From the NCBI RefSeq assembly GCF_000187265.1, contig NZ_GL698429.1, forward strand, positions 1,203,698-1,267,697: 64,000 bases of DNA. The letters are read 5' to 3'. Position numbers and translations under genes: made by a program. The stretch comes from Streptococcus equinus ATCC 9812 (GTDB lineage: Bacteria; Bacillota; Bacilli; Lactobacillales; Streptococcaceae). The notes beneath the pieces are model-generated. The model searched no databases and was not told where the DNA came from. It saw nothing but the letters and a program-made list of their open reading frames with translations. Shown here one piece after another: positions 10,155 to 19,537 of this stretch (within the stretch, counting starts at the first letter, position 1; each line of letters starts with the position of its first letter).

Positions 10155-11419
10155 ACTTCAAAGACCCTCACGTCAAACGTGGCACTGAAATCGACCAAGA
10201 TTGGAATGATAACTATGGCAATGAGCAACGCACTTCTGACAACAGCGTCTACACTGGTAGCATCCTCGAACACTTGCTTATCCAACATTTGACTGGATTT
10301 TACGAAGTTGGTGACCATAATATCTACCGCCTACGCGGAGCTGATTGGAACGATGCGCTCGATATGGCTAATGACAACGGAGAAAGTGTTGCCTTTACTG
10401 CTGCTTATTCTGGAAATCTGATGGACCTTGCAAGCCTCATTCGTCTACTAGAAAGTCAAACTGGCACAGATTCTGTTGAAATCCTCGAAGCCTACACTAA
10501 CCAATGTCGCCACAACGTTACTGGACGTAAAATCAGAATTTCACTTTCTGAGTTGGCACTAAATCTCATTCAAAAAGCTGCTTGGCTTCGCCAACATCTA
10601 CAAAAACAAGAATGGCTTGATTTTGATGAACACGAAGGTTGCTACAACAGCTACTACGACAATAGTGGTAAACCAACTGATGGCTACTACAACGACCGTA
10701 TGCACATGATGTTGACTGGACAAGTCTTTCCTATCATGAATTTTGTTGCTACAGATGAACAAATCCGCAAAATCACAGCTAGTGCTGACCACTACCTCTA
10801 CCGCCAAGAAATCGGTGGCTATCGTCTAAATACCGACTTCAAAGAAATCAAAACTGACCTTGGTCGCATGTTTGGATTTGCTTATGGTGAAAAAGAAAGC
10901 GGCGCAGTCTTTTCTCACATGACAGTCATGTACGCCAATGCCCTTTATCGTCGTGGCTTTGCAAAAGAAGGCTGGAAAGCTCTTAAATCCTTAGCAGACA
11001 CAGCTCTCAACTTTGAAACAAGTCGAATCTATCCAGGTATTCCTGAATACTTCCGTGCTGACGGTCGTGGTGTTTACCACTACCTAACTGGAGCTGCCAG
11101 CTGGTACATGCTGACAATGGTGACAGAAGCTTTCGGTGTTCACGGAAAAGCCGGTGACCTTGTCCTTTATCCAAAACTTCTTGCAGAACAATTCGATGAC
11201 AAAGGGCGCGCAAGCATCACCGTACAATTTGCCGATAAGACATTCCATATTCACTACGATAACCCAAATCAAAAAGACTTTGGAAAATATATCATCAAAA
11301 AAGCTATCTGTGATAACCAAGAAATCGACATCACTGATGACGCATTTGCTTTTATCACAAAAGATAAACTCACAGAACTCTCTGACGATACCCACGAAAT
11401 TATCATTACACTAGCTTAA
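10118..11419 (+). pseudogene. GH94 glycoside phosphorylase, C-terminal part only
   Basis: GH94 homology begins abruptly at about 10118 (residues TGDVDIL) just after an in-frame TGA at 10115-10117, at the junction with dltD. The remaining 430 or so residues contain the (alpha/alpha)6 barrel with the general acid in RGADWNDAL and the C-terminal jelly roll. The large N-terminal part of these 800-1100 residue enzymes is missing. The nearest start, TTG 10136, has no Shine-Dalgarno. The substrate (cellobiose, laminari- or sophoro-oligosaccharides) cannot be decided. It was probably co-transcribed with the next GH94 gene. Confidence 0.85.
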
Positions 11420-11439
11420 AAAACAGAAAGGACTCTCTC

Positions 11440-13850
11440 ATGAAATACGGCTACTTTGACGATGCCAATCGCGAATATGTTATCACTCATCCAAACACTC
11501 CAAAACCTTAGGTCAACTATCTTGGCTCACCTGAATACGGCGCCATCATTTCAAATAACGCTGGCGGATACAGTTTTGCAAAATCTGGTGCTAACGGACG
11601 TATTTTGCGCTATGTTTTCAATAATTTTGACCAACCAGGTCGCTATATTTACCTACGTGACGATGACAACAAAGACTTCTGGTCGGCATCATGGCAACCT
11701 GTTGGTAAAGATTTAAATGGCTATCATAGCGAATGTCACCACGGGATGGGCTACACTAAGATGATTGCTGATTACTCTGACATTCATTCAAAAGCTAGCT
11801 ACTACGTTCCAAAAGATAAAAGCTATGAAGTTTGGGCAATCACCGTTACTAACCGCTCTGAGCAATCTCGTCATCTCACACTAAAGGCTACGCTGAATTT
11901 ACCAACCACAGCAACTACGAGCAAGTCCAAGTCAACCTTCAATACTCCCTTTTCATCACGCGCACACTCTTCAAAGACAATCGTATCGTCCAACAAATTC
12001 ATGGGAATCTTGATACTCTTGATGATAGCGAACAAGTGGACGAAAAAAATGTCACTGAACGCTTCTTTGGACTTGGTGGTGCAAAGGTTAACTCATATTG
12101 TGGAGATAAAAAAGGATTCTTAGGTAACTACAATGGCTACGACAAACCTGAGGGAGTTACATCTGGAAATCTTGGTGACCAAACAAGCTACAACGAAAAT
12201 GCTTGTGGTGCTCTTTCAAGTAAAGTCACATTTGAACCACAAGAAAGTAAAACACTTGTCTTTCTCCTTGGTGAAAAACCATCCCAAGAAGCTGCTGACA
12301 TTATCTCTCATTACGCTAATCCAGCAAAAACTGTTGAAGCTGAAATTCAAGGACTTCGAGATGAATGGGAAGCCCGCTTGACTAACCTTCAAGTCCAAAC
12401 ACCAAGCCCAGAATTCAACACCATGCTCAATACCTGGAATACCTACAACTGCTACATGACCTTCATCTGGTCACGCGCCGCTTCATTTATCTACTGCGGA
12501 CTTCGTAACGACTATGGCTACCGCGATACTGTCCAAGACATCCAAGGTATCATTCACTTGAAACCTGAAATGGCAGCTGAAAAGATTCGTTTCATGCTAT
12601 CAGCTCAAGTCGATAACGGTGGAGGACTTCCTCTTGTAAAATTCACCCACAACCCAGGTCACGAAGACACACCAGATGACGCATCCTATGTTCAAGAAAC
12701 TGGTCACCCAGCCTATCATTCAGACGATGCCCTCTGGCTATTCCCAACAGTCTACAAATACATCTCTGAAACAGGAAACCTTGCCTTCCTTGATGAAGTA
12801 ATTCCATTTGCTAATAAAGGAGAAGCAAGTGTCTACAAACATTTGAAAGCCGCTGTTCAGTTCTCACTTGACCACCTCGGACCTCACGGCATGCCTGCTG
12901 GGCTTTACGCTGACTGGAATGACTGTCTTCGCCTCGGTGCCAATGGTGAATCATCATTTGTCGCTTTGCAATTCTACTATGCCCTAAGTGTCTTGCGTGA
13001 ATTTGCCAAAGCCAAAAACGATACTGACTACCTTACTTTCCTTGACTCTGAACAAGAGAAAATGGGACAAAAAATTCAAGACCTCTGCTGGGATAATGAC
13101 CGCTTCATTCGTGGTTTCACCGAAGCAGATGAACGTATCGGCGCAGCTGATGACCCAAAAGCTAATATGTGGCTAAACCCACAAAGCTGGGCTGTCATCA
13201 GTGGCTTTGCTGACAAAGAACAAGCAGACCTCGCTATGAATAATGTTTTTGAACAGCTTAACACAGATTATGGTACTATCCTCATGAACCTACCATATCA
13301 CGCTCACGCTTTCGACGGCGCTCTTGCTGTTATCTATAACCAAGGCACCAAAGAAAACTCTGGTATCTTCTCTCAATCACAAGGTTGGCTAATCCTAGCT
13401 GAAGCCCTACGCGGACAAGGACAGCATGCCTTTACTTACTTTATGGAAATTGCTCCCGCTGCCCAAAACGACCGCGCAGACATCCGTCAACTCGAACCTT
13501 ACTGCTACGGTCAATTTACAGAAGGTCCTGCTAGCCCACACTTTGGACGCTCACACGTCCACTGGCTAACTGGTACAGCTTCAACTGTTATGGTTGGCTG
13601 CGTAGAAGGGATCCTAGGACTTCGACCTGACTTAGGTGGTCTAAAACTCTCACCAGCCATTCCAAAAGAATGGGATGCTTTCAGCATGACCAAAATCTTC
13701 CGTGGCAAAGAACTTCACATCACTGTGGAAAATCCAGAGCATAAGGAAACAGGCTTTACAAAACTCATCCTCAATGGTCAAGAACTTGACCAAACCTACC
13801 TTCCTGAAGAACTCTTACAAGACACTAACCAAATCACTCTTACCCTATAA
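11440..13850 (+). pseudogene. GH94 cellobiose phosphorylase-like, nonsense plus frameshift
   Basis: Phosphorolyses a beta-linked disaccharide (cellobiose type) to glucose 1-phosphate and sugar in intact relatives. Start ATG 11440 follows AGAAAGGA. Codon 24 is TAG (11509-11511) where the family has tryptophan (PKPW), a TGG to TAG change. A one-base loss in AAAGG at 11882-11887 shifts the frame; the sequence then continues to the end at 13850. The catalytic ADWNDCL and the C-terminal barrel and jelly roll are otherwise well preserved, so inactivation looks recent. An ATG at 12036 opens the rest, but it lacks the N-terminal domain. Confidence 0.9.
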
Positions 13851-13855
13851 GAACA

Positions 13856-13884
13856 AAAGCTGAGACTAAGTCTCAGCTTTTTAG
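13856..13884 (+). terminator. Terminator after GH94 pair
   Basis: AGCTGAGAC taa GTCTCAGCT followed by a T run. Confidence 0.88.
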
Positions 13885-13891
13885 CTATCAA

Positions 13892-13923
13892 AAAAAGGAC
13901 TGAAATCATTCAGTTCTTTCTTC
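13892..13923. terminator. Terminator downstream of lichenase relic
   Basis: AGGACTGAA / TTCAGTTCT hairpin flanked by an A run and a T-rich stretch; it works best for the minus strand. The 125 bases between it and the lichenase stop hold nothing recognisable. Confidence 0.7.
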
Positions 13924-14048
13924 TTTTAACGTTTTAGTAAGAGTGATTTTAAAGAGTTATTTTTGGGGGAGTTAACCGATTTGTTTGGGGAGTGTAGTTT
14001 GAATCAGTTAAGTAAAAACAAATTGTTATGTCACTAACAATAACTTAA

Positions 14049-14723
14049 TTAAAATTTATCATAACTAATCCAGTCATAATAAGCATATAAAGGATTCCAA
14101 CCATTATAAGCACCTAACCAAGAATCTACTTCATGAGTTCCAGGCCAAGCACTCATCATAATCTTACCTGGTGTGCTAGGAATATTGTTATAAGCTGTGT
14201 AAACAGCTCTTCCATCAACATACCAAGTAATATGGTCTGCTTGCCAATCAAAACCATAAGTATGGAATCCTTGAGAAGCATCGAATCCTAAATTATAAAG
14301 GTATTCGTGATTTCCTTGACCACTAGTATAGTAGTTAAATTGAACTTTAGTAGTATCTTTACCTAAAAATTCAATGTCAATTTCATCCCACTTTGTTCCA
14401 TCACTTGGACCAGTATAAGTAAAGAATGAAGAAACAACACCTGGATTTTTAATGGGTTTCATATTCACTTGGAAAAGACCATATCCAAAGCGTTCTCTAC
14501 TACGCCATTCATCACCAGTATAGTCTCCGCGGCCATCACTTCCAATTTTGAGGCTCATAAGACTATTGTTAAAACCAACGTTTGCGGGATCCCAACGGCA
14601 ATTAAACATACCGCCAATCGTTCCGCTACGAAATTCCATGGTACCACTTCTCTTTTTCTAACCAACAACGATTTTTAAAAATGGGCCAAATTCTTTTTCA
14701 TAATCCTGAAAAGATGCTAGTCA
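14049..14723 (-). pseudogene. GH16 lichenase (beta-1,3-1,4-glucanase), 5' end decayed
   Basis: The ORF from ATG 14639 (196 aa) covers nearly the whole GH16 lichenase domain: [10 protein letters not shown], then the catalytic EIDIEF with two glutamates near residue 110, and C-terminal PLYAYYDW. These enzymes are secreted, but no signal peptide is present. Upstream the same frame reads through LASFQDYEKEFGPF but is cut by TAG 14658-14660 and TGA 14721-14723, and no start codon follows the RBS-like GGAGG near 14750. The gene still has a promoter. I call it a decayed pseudogene; a cytoplasmic fragment starting at 14639 is possible but would not reach its substrate. Confidence 0.82.
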
Positions 14724-14773
14724 CACAAATTTTTGTTTCCCTTTAAAATCCTCCGTTTTTCCGTTATGTCAAT

Positions 14774-14801
14774 AGTATAGCGCTTTCATCGAAGCTGTCA
14801 T
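14774..14801 (-). promoter_or_regulatory. Lichenase promoter with overlapping cre-like site
   Basis: On the minus strand ATGACA (14796-14801) and TATACT (14774-14779) are 16 nt apart. TGAAAGCGCTATAC overlaps the -10 region and matches about 12 of 14 positions of the CcpA cre consensus, so the gene was probably under glucose repression. Confidence 0.6.
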
Positions 14802-14849
14802 ATTACTTTCTCTAAAAAAATATCAGATTTATGACATCAAGATAAAAAA

Positions 14850-14898
14850 GAAAAAAGTCTTCTTAGAACCATTTTAAGTAAAATAGCTCTAAGAAGAC
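14850..14898 (-). terminator. Terminator of small membrane protein gene
   Basis: GTCTTCTTAGA (14857-14867) pairs with TCTAAGAAGAC (14888-14898); a T-rich run follows on the minus strand. Confidence 0.8.
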
Positions 14899-14919
14899 CT
14901 TTTATAAAGGTTAAGAAAA

Positions 14920-15093
14920 TCAAGACTGATGACTTAATTTTACTCGCTTATAAGACAAAATCCCCTGCAGTAAAGCTGACAAGAATAAAATAACTGCTGC
15001 TAAAATAAGTACACTTTTAATACTACTATCTAAAAGCACTAAAACCAGCAAAATAAAATTAGTGATTCTGATATAAAGGCTAACTTCTTTCAT
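14920..15093 (-). CDS. Small membrane protein, unrecognised (57 aa)
   Basis: I do not recognise a family. The start at 15093 (MKEVSLYIRI) is chosen because GGGAGGG lies 7 nt upstream; an ATG at 15132 lacks this. Two hydrophobic helices (about residues 8-22 and 25-45) are followed by a basic tail YKRVKLSH. A TATAAT-like box lies about 60 nt upstream, and the gene has its own terminator. It lies next to a CsbD-like stress gene. Confidence 0.7.
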   Translation of the reverse strand: MKEVSLYIRITNFILLVLVLLDSSIKSVLILAAVILFLSALLQGILSYKRVKLSHQS

Positions 15094-15215
15094 CAACTCA
15101 CCCTCCCAAATTCTATATCTTGCATTTTTCATAAAACGCTTACATTTATATTATACTACATTTTCACCAGATTTTTATACTTTTTTTCAAAAAATATGAA
15201 AAAAGTTTATAAAAA

Positions 15216-15246
15216 ACCACAATTTCATTCATGAAACTGTGGTAAA
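15216..15246 (-). terminator. Terminator of csbD-like gene
   Basis: Imperfect stem CCACAGTTTCAT / ATGAAATTGTGG followed by TTTTTT on the minus strand. Confidence 0.8.
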
Positions 15247-15251
15247 TCGTA

Positions 15252-15461
15252 TTATTTCTTTTTATCTAATGATTTCTTGATAGTATCGATAGCTTCTTCT
15301 GAGCCTTCTTTGAGGTCATCAACCAATTCTTTTCCCTTAGCAATTGTCTTTTCAACAAAGCCTTCAGCTTCTAGCTTTTTATTACCAGTTACTTTTCCCA
15401 AACCTTGTTTGAGACCGCCTTTAACTTGATCTAATTTTGCTTTATATTTTTCGTCAGACAT
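15252..15461 (-). CDS. CsbD family stress-response protein
   Basis: A 69-residue, charged, lysine-rich protein with the CsbD signature: [21 protein letters not shown] followed by further amphipathic helix. Family members are abundant soluble proteins induced by general stress; their molecular role is unknown. It is a single gene between the 57-aa membrane protein and rpmH, with GAGGGC upstream of the ATG. Confidence 0.88.
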   Translation of the reverse strand: MSDEKYKAKLDQVKGGLKQGLGKVTGNKKLEAEGFVEKTIAKGKELVDDLKEGSEEAIDTIKKSLDKKK

Positions 15462-15542
15462 ACATGTGCCCTCTAATCTTTAAGTTACTTAAAGACTAGC
15501 ATTTTTGATTAAATAAGTAAAGCATCCGCTTTCAAAAAACAC

Positions 15543-15577
15543 AAAATAAAAGCCGCCAGACTCGAGCACTGGCGGAT
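15543..15577 (-). terminator. rpmH terminator
   Basis: CCGCCAG / CTGGCGG stem (about 15553-15575) followed by CTTTTATTTT on the minus strand. Confidence 0.9.
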
Positions 15578-15586
15578 GATTTATCA

Positions 15587-15721
15587 TTATGCAGATAAAA
15601 CTTTACGTCCTTTACGACGACGAGCAGCAAGCACGCGACGTCCGTTTTTAGTTGACATACGGTGACGGAATCCGTGTTTACGTTGACGACGGATTTTACT
15701 TGGTTGATAAGTACGTTTCAC
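15587..15721 (-). CDS. rpmH: 50S ribosomal protein L34
   Basis: A 44-residue, highly basic protein of the large ribosomal subunit. It begins [17 protein letters not shown] after the initiator and ends GRKVLSA, a complete match to streptococcal L34. The start is GTG (15719-15721), with GAGGAGG 7 nt upstream. In streptococci rpmH often lies just downstream of rnpA-yidC-jag; here a LytTR/ABC-2 module separates them. Confidence 0.97.
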
Positions 15722-15827
15722 GATGAATACCTCCTCATAGATTTTCGTATTCGTTTAGCCGGCTATATTTGATCAGTTACTAAACATACTCTACTATTTT
15801 ATAATAAGTATGGCTAGCTGTCAAGCA

Positions 15828-16208
15828 CTACTTATTTTTTTCCTGTAGTTTCTGATTAATATTTTTCACACGATAATTAAAATTAATATAAATCACAAGC
15901 CAAATAACTAGGTAAATCAAGGTAAATTCTACCAAAAAACCCCATGACCAAAAGAAACTTATCGTGATGCCATTCATCAAATTTAACCAGCTATTAATGC
16001 TGTAAACCAAACAAAAATGAATTATAATTTTCCAAGTCATAGCAAAAGCTTCTGCCTCAAAAATCATACTAACTAACCCAATCAAACCACTTGTAAAAAC
16101 AACATTAGCAATCTGCTGAACCGTCTGTGTCTTTGCACCACTTTGCCACAAAAAGAAAAGATAACAAAGACCCCCAAAACCTATTCCAATTAATATAAAC
16201 AATCGCAC
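15828..16208 (-). CDS. DUF3021-like membrane protein, start possibly frameshifted
   Basis: A 126-residue protein with four hydrophobic segments and a basic C-terminus, as in DUF3021 proteins that pair with LytTR regulators and are thought to restrain them. The open frame begins at GTG 16208 without a Shine-Dalgarno. An ATG at 16224, 10 nt after the regulator's stop, gives a more typical N-terminus (MKFIKRA) but is one base out of frame. Either the GTG is used or a one-base indel broke the start. Confidence 0.65.
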   Translation of the reverse strand: MRLFILIGIGFGGLCYLFFLWQSGAKTQTVQQIANVVFTSGLIGLVSMIFEAEAFAMTWKIIIHFCLVYSINSWLNLMNGITISFFWSWGFLVEFTLIYLVIWLVIYINFNYRVKNINQKLQEKNK

Positions 16209-16234
16209 GTTTAATAAATTTCATCAGGCACATC

Positions 16235-16660
16235 TCACAATCCCAAAGCTTTTTCTAAATCTGACAAATAACGACGACTGACGTCTGTCTTAATATCATT
16301 TGTCAAAAGAGCCAACATATTGCCCGAGAGACTACTCTCTAAAGCTTTTAAATGATTGATATTAAGCACAGCATGCTTTGATACTTGTACAAAATCAGGG
16401 TTGTTCAGGCGAGAACGAAACTTGTAGAGTCGGTCGTTAGTCACAAGCCTTCCGTGTCTTGTCTCTAAAATCAAAGAACTTCCGTCAACATCTATCAAAA
16501 TTAAATCTAACACGCGCAACAACTCTGTACGCATAGTCGTTTTTACTGGTAAAACTTCCGTTTTTTCCTGATTAAATCTTGCTAAATAATCTAAAACATC
16601 TTGGACAGCTTGATCGTATTTTCCACTTCGGACCAAAACTTCAATAGTCTCCTTTGGCAA
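16235..16660 (-). CDS. LytTR-domain transcriptional regulator
   Basis: A 141-residue protein whose C-terminal two thirds is a LytTR DNA-binding domain (LILIDVDGSSLILET, then FVQVSKHAVLNINHL and TDVSRRYLSDLEKAL). There is no receiver domain, so it belongs to the LytTR-plus-membrane-inhibitor type. The TTG start at 16660 is backed by AGAGGA 6-7 nt upstream. It probably controls its own operon with the ABC-2 exporter upstream and the DUF3021 partner downstream. Confidence 0.82.
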   Translation of the reverse strand: MPKETIEVLVRSGKYDQAVQDVLDYLARFNQEKTEVLPVKTTMRTELLRVLDLILIDVDGSSLILETRHGRLVTNDRLYKFRSRLNNPDFVQVSKHAVLNINHLKALESSLSGNMLALLTNDIKTDVSRRYLSDLEKALGL

Positions 16661-16703
16661 ACTGCTATCCTCTTCAAACTAGTAGTGCACCCTTCAACTC
16701 CTC

Positions 16704-17543
16704 TTATTTATTTTTAGTCAACGAGAATCGCTCAAGATATAAACTTAGCGCCAAAAGAACGATTATCCCACAAATAACAAGGCTCACTAGGAGCATTTCT
16801 TGATTTAAGGTCGTTAAGTTTTTTAATTTCAAACCAATTCCTAAAAATTCCTTGGCATCTGCGTTTACAGCGTCTTTTGCAATCAAAAGCTGACGATAAG
16901 CAGCTGATACATAGGCTGCAGGTGTTAATTTGACCACTTTTTGTGCAAAATCAGGCAAAGCCCCAATCGGCATATAAACCCCAACAAGAAAACCTGAAAC
17001 TGTTCCTACAATGGTTGAGAGAGCTTCGTCTGTCGTTAAAGTTTTGACAAATTGCAAAACAAGTAAAGCAAAACCTGCTCCCATGATTGAACTCAAAAGC
17101 ATGATTAAAAGCATTTGAGGCAAGTGTTCAAACCCAAAACTAATGCCATCTTGCCAGTAAAAATAAAGTTTCATGATAGCTAACATGACTAGCTGCATGA
17201 TAAAACCAATCAAGCTAGATGAAATGAGATAGCCAAGATAAAGTTTTAATTGTGAAATATCTGTCAACAAGAAATCTTCCAACTTATGACTCGCCTTGTC
17301 TTGCACCAAGCAAGAAATCCCTGTCCACGTTGTTGTCATGCTGGTCACTGCAAGTGTACCGCCCAAGACCCAATTATCAAGCAGCTCTTCCAGATTTGGT
17401 GTTCCAGCAAAAGAATCCTGCATATTTTTCTGCAAAAAAATCACATAAAGAATAAAAGCAATCAAAGCTCCCAAAAGTGAGAAAAAGACACTTGCTTTAT
17501 TTGAAAAATAGAGCTGTAAATTGCGTTTTGTCATCGCCCACAT
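16704..17543 (-). CDS. ABC-2 type transporter permease
   Basis: A 279-residue membrane protein with six hydrophobic segments in the ABC-2 arrangement, beginning MWAMTKRNLQLYFSNK. It pairs with the ATPase encoded just upstream (TAATATG junction, GGGAGATGG as RBS). The substrate is unknown; drug or peptide export is usual for LytTR-linked pairs. Confidence 0.88.
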   Translation of the reverse strand: MWAMTKRNLQLYFSNKASVFFSLLGALIAFILYVIFLQKNMQDSFAGTPNLEELLDNWVLGGTLAVTSMTTTWTGISCLVQDKASHKLEDFLLTDISQLKLYLGYLISSSLIGFIMQLVMLAIMKLYFYWQDGISFGFEHLPQMLLIMLLSSIMGAGFALLVLQFVKTLTTDEALSTIVGTVSGFLVGVYMPIGALPDFAQKVVKLTPAAYVSAAYRQLLIAKDAVNADAKEFLGIGLKLKNLTTLNQEMLLVSLVICGIIVLLALSLYLERFSLTKNK

Positions 17544-17544
17544 A

Positions 17545-18396
17545 TTAAGCCATCTCCCTTCCCGTAATACTCAAAAAGACATCATTGATATTTGCTTTAA
17601 CATAATCAAAATCATTAATCGCTGCGCGCTTATCAGATAAAATTTGCAAAGCTTCTTTTGAATCATTAATAACAAGCTTCAATTGGCCATTTCCCAAAAG
17701 CTGATACGCTACGTCCGAAAATGCTGATATATCACTCGCATCAACGAGCAAGTATGGTTTAGAATAAGCTTCCTTCAGCTCCTTAGCAGAGCCTTTAGCC
17801 AAAACCTTACCACGGTCGATAATATAAGCCATATCGGCATTTTCAGCCTCTTCAAGATAATGAGTAGTCAAGAAGATTGTCAACTTTTCTTCACGCTGCA
17901 AGCGACGTAACAACTCCCAAATCGCCTTGCGTGTCTGAATATCAAGACCAGTCGTCGGCTCATCCAAGAAAAGAAGATTAGGTTTGTTCAAGAGTGCTCG
18001 CACAATATCAACTCGACGACGTTGGCCACCTGATAGCGTTCCATAAGCTTGATTGAGAAAATCCTCAATACCAGTCAGATGAATCAGCTTTTCCATCCAA
18101 TTCTTATCACGATTGCGATAAAGCGATTGGCGGCTCTTTAAATTGTCCAAAACACTTAGCTCAGCATCAAGCACACTGTCTTGGAAAACCATTCCGATTT
18201 TCAGATTTGGAGATAATTCAATCTCACCAGATGTTGGTTTTAACAAGCCTGTCAACATCTTCATCGTTATTGATTTTCCGGCACCATTTGTCCCGATATA
18301 AGCCAGTAATTTTCCTTCTTCTACCTCTAAATTCAAGTGGTCAATAACCGTTTTATTTCCGAATGTTTTAACCAGATTCTTTGTCCTAATTAACAT
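17545..18396 (-). CDS. ABC transporter ATP-binding protein (Walker A variant)
   Basis: A 283-residue ATPase partner of the ABC-2 permease. ATG 18396 is chosen because GGGAGG lies 6 nt upstream; a start at 18417 would add seven residues. Signature LSGGQRRRVDIVRAL, Walker B LLFLDEPT and the H-loop TTHYLEEA are standard. Walker A reads GTNGAGKSIT: the residue after the Mg-coordinating serine is isoleucine instead of the usual threonine, which might lower activity. Confidence 0.88.
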   Translation of the reverse strand: MLIRTKNLVKTFGNKTVIDHLNLEVEEGKLLAYIGTNGAGKSITMKMLTGLLKPTSGEIELSPNLKIGMVFQDSVLDAELSVLDNLKSRQSLYRNRDKNWMEKLIHLTGIEDFLNQAYGTLSGGQRRRVDIVRALLNKPNLLFLDEPTTGLDIQTRKAIWELLRRLQREEKLTIFLTTHYLEEAENADMAYIIDRGKVLAKGSAKELKEAYSKPYLLVDASDISAFSDVAYQLLGNGQLKLVINDSKEALQILSDKRAAINDFDYVKANINDVFLSITGREMA

Positions 18397-18488
18397 AGCC
18401 GTCCTCCCTTTTGACATTATTTTATCAAATAAAGACCTGAAATGAAAGCTTTTTCAGTAAGCGGTTAAAAATAATTGCTAAGCGGTAA

Positions 18489-18514
18489 AATAAAAAGCCC
18501 TTAAAGGGCTTTTT
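18489..18514 (-). terminator. Terminator of rnpA-yidC-jag operon
   Basis: Perfect AAAGCCCTTTAAGGGCTTT palindrome with T runs directly after the jag stop. Confidence 0.9.
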
Positions 18515-19525
18515 TTATCTAACAGCTGTCACAACAACGTAGCGATTTGGGTCATTTCCTTCTGAATAGCTGTCTACGCCTTCGATACCAGTAATGGTTT
18601 TGTGAACAATTTTGCGCTCGCTATTGCTCATTGGATCCATGACATAATCTTTACCTGTTTCAAGCACACGGCTTGCTGCTTTACGAGTAAATTCAATCAA
18701 TGTTTCTGTGCGGTGTTCAACGTAATCATGAACATTTAAAATCACAGAGAAATTCTTTGAGTAACGGTCATGTAGGAAATTTTGTGAAAGTAATTGAAGA
18801 GATTTCAAAACCTTACCATGATAACCAATCACACGACCAGCTTCTGGTGTTTCGATTTGCAAATTGATTTGGCGACGATTGTGGCTAGTCTCAACAGTTG
18901 CCTCAATGTCCATTTCGTAAATGATTTTTTTAACATATTCAGCAACTTCTTCAGTCGCTTTTTCAATGTCTTTACTCAATTCACGTTGATCTGGAAACTC
19001 ACTTACAACAAATTCTTCAAAGCTTTGTTCAGAACGAACAGGTTTTGGAACATCTGAAACTTCGACAACTTCAGGTGTTTTTTCAGTTTCTGCTTCATTA
19101 ACTTTTTCAAGAGCTTCTAAGACTTCTGTGTGACCTGCTTCCTCAAGAATAGTTTGTGTTTTTTTCTTGTGCATAACGATATCTTCTTTGACAGAATCAT
19201 CGATGACTTCGCCACGCTCTTCCATTTTCTTGATGATACCAGTTACTTTTCGAAGTTCCATAGTATCTTCAAATTTTGATGAAACAGGTTCATTTTTTTG
19301 ATTAACTTCTTCAGGCACACCTTTGACAGCTTTTTGGTTAGCACGGTGTGCAGTCACTTCGTTAATGCCTTCAATATCTACTTGAGCAGGTTTCTTCCCA
19401 AAACCAAAGAAACCTTTTTTCTCACGAGAAACAACTTTAATATGAGCTTTGAGACGTGAAAGGTTTAATTCCTTCAAACCTTTTTCAATAGCATCTTCAA
19501 CAGTTCGACCTGTGAATATTACCAT
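18515..19525 (-). CDS. jag: RNA-binding protein Jag/KhpB (EloR)
   Basis: A 336-residue cytoplasmic RNA-binding protein that, with KhpA, affects cell elongation in streptococci. Order: Jag-N domain (residues 1-52, with KKGFFGFGKKPA), a long acidic linker rich in Glu and Lys (55-185), then a KH domain (GRVIGYHGKVLKSLQLL) and a C-terminal R3H domain. It lies 12 nt after yidC in the rnpA-yidC-jag operon. Confidence 0.93.
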   Translation of the reverse strand: MVIFTGRTVEDAIEKGLKELNLSRLKAHIKVVSREKKGFFGFGKKPAQVDIEGINEVTAHRANQKAVKGVPEEVNQKNEPVSSKFEDTMELRKVTGIIKKMEERGEVIDDSVKEDIVMHKKKTQTILEEAGHTEVLEALEKVNEAETEKTPEVVEVSDVPKPVRSEQSFEEFVVSEFPDQRELSKDIEKATEEVAEYVKKIIYEMDIEATVETSHNRRQINLQIETPEAGRVIGYHGKVLKSLQLLSQNFLHDRYSKNFSVILNVHDYVEHRTETLIEFTRKAASRVLETGKDYVMDPMSNSERKIVHKTITGIEGVDSYSEGNDPNRYVVVTAVR

Positions 19526-19537
19526 ATTTTTATCCTC

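Noticed and set aside
12036..13850. A complete separate GH94 gene starting at 12036
   Set aside because: The family N-terminal domain is present upstream in a shifted frame from 11440, so this is the 3' part of a broken gene.
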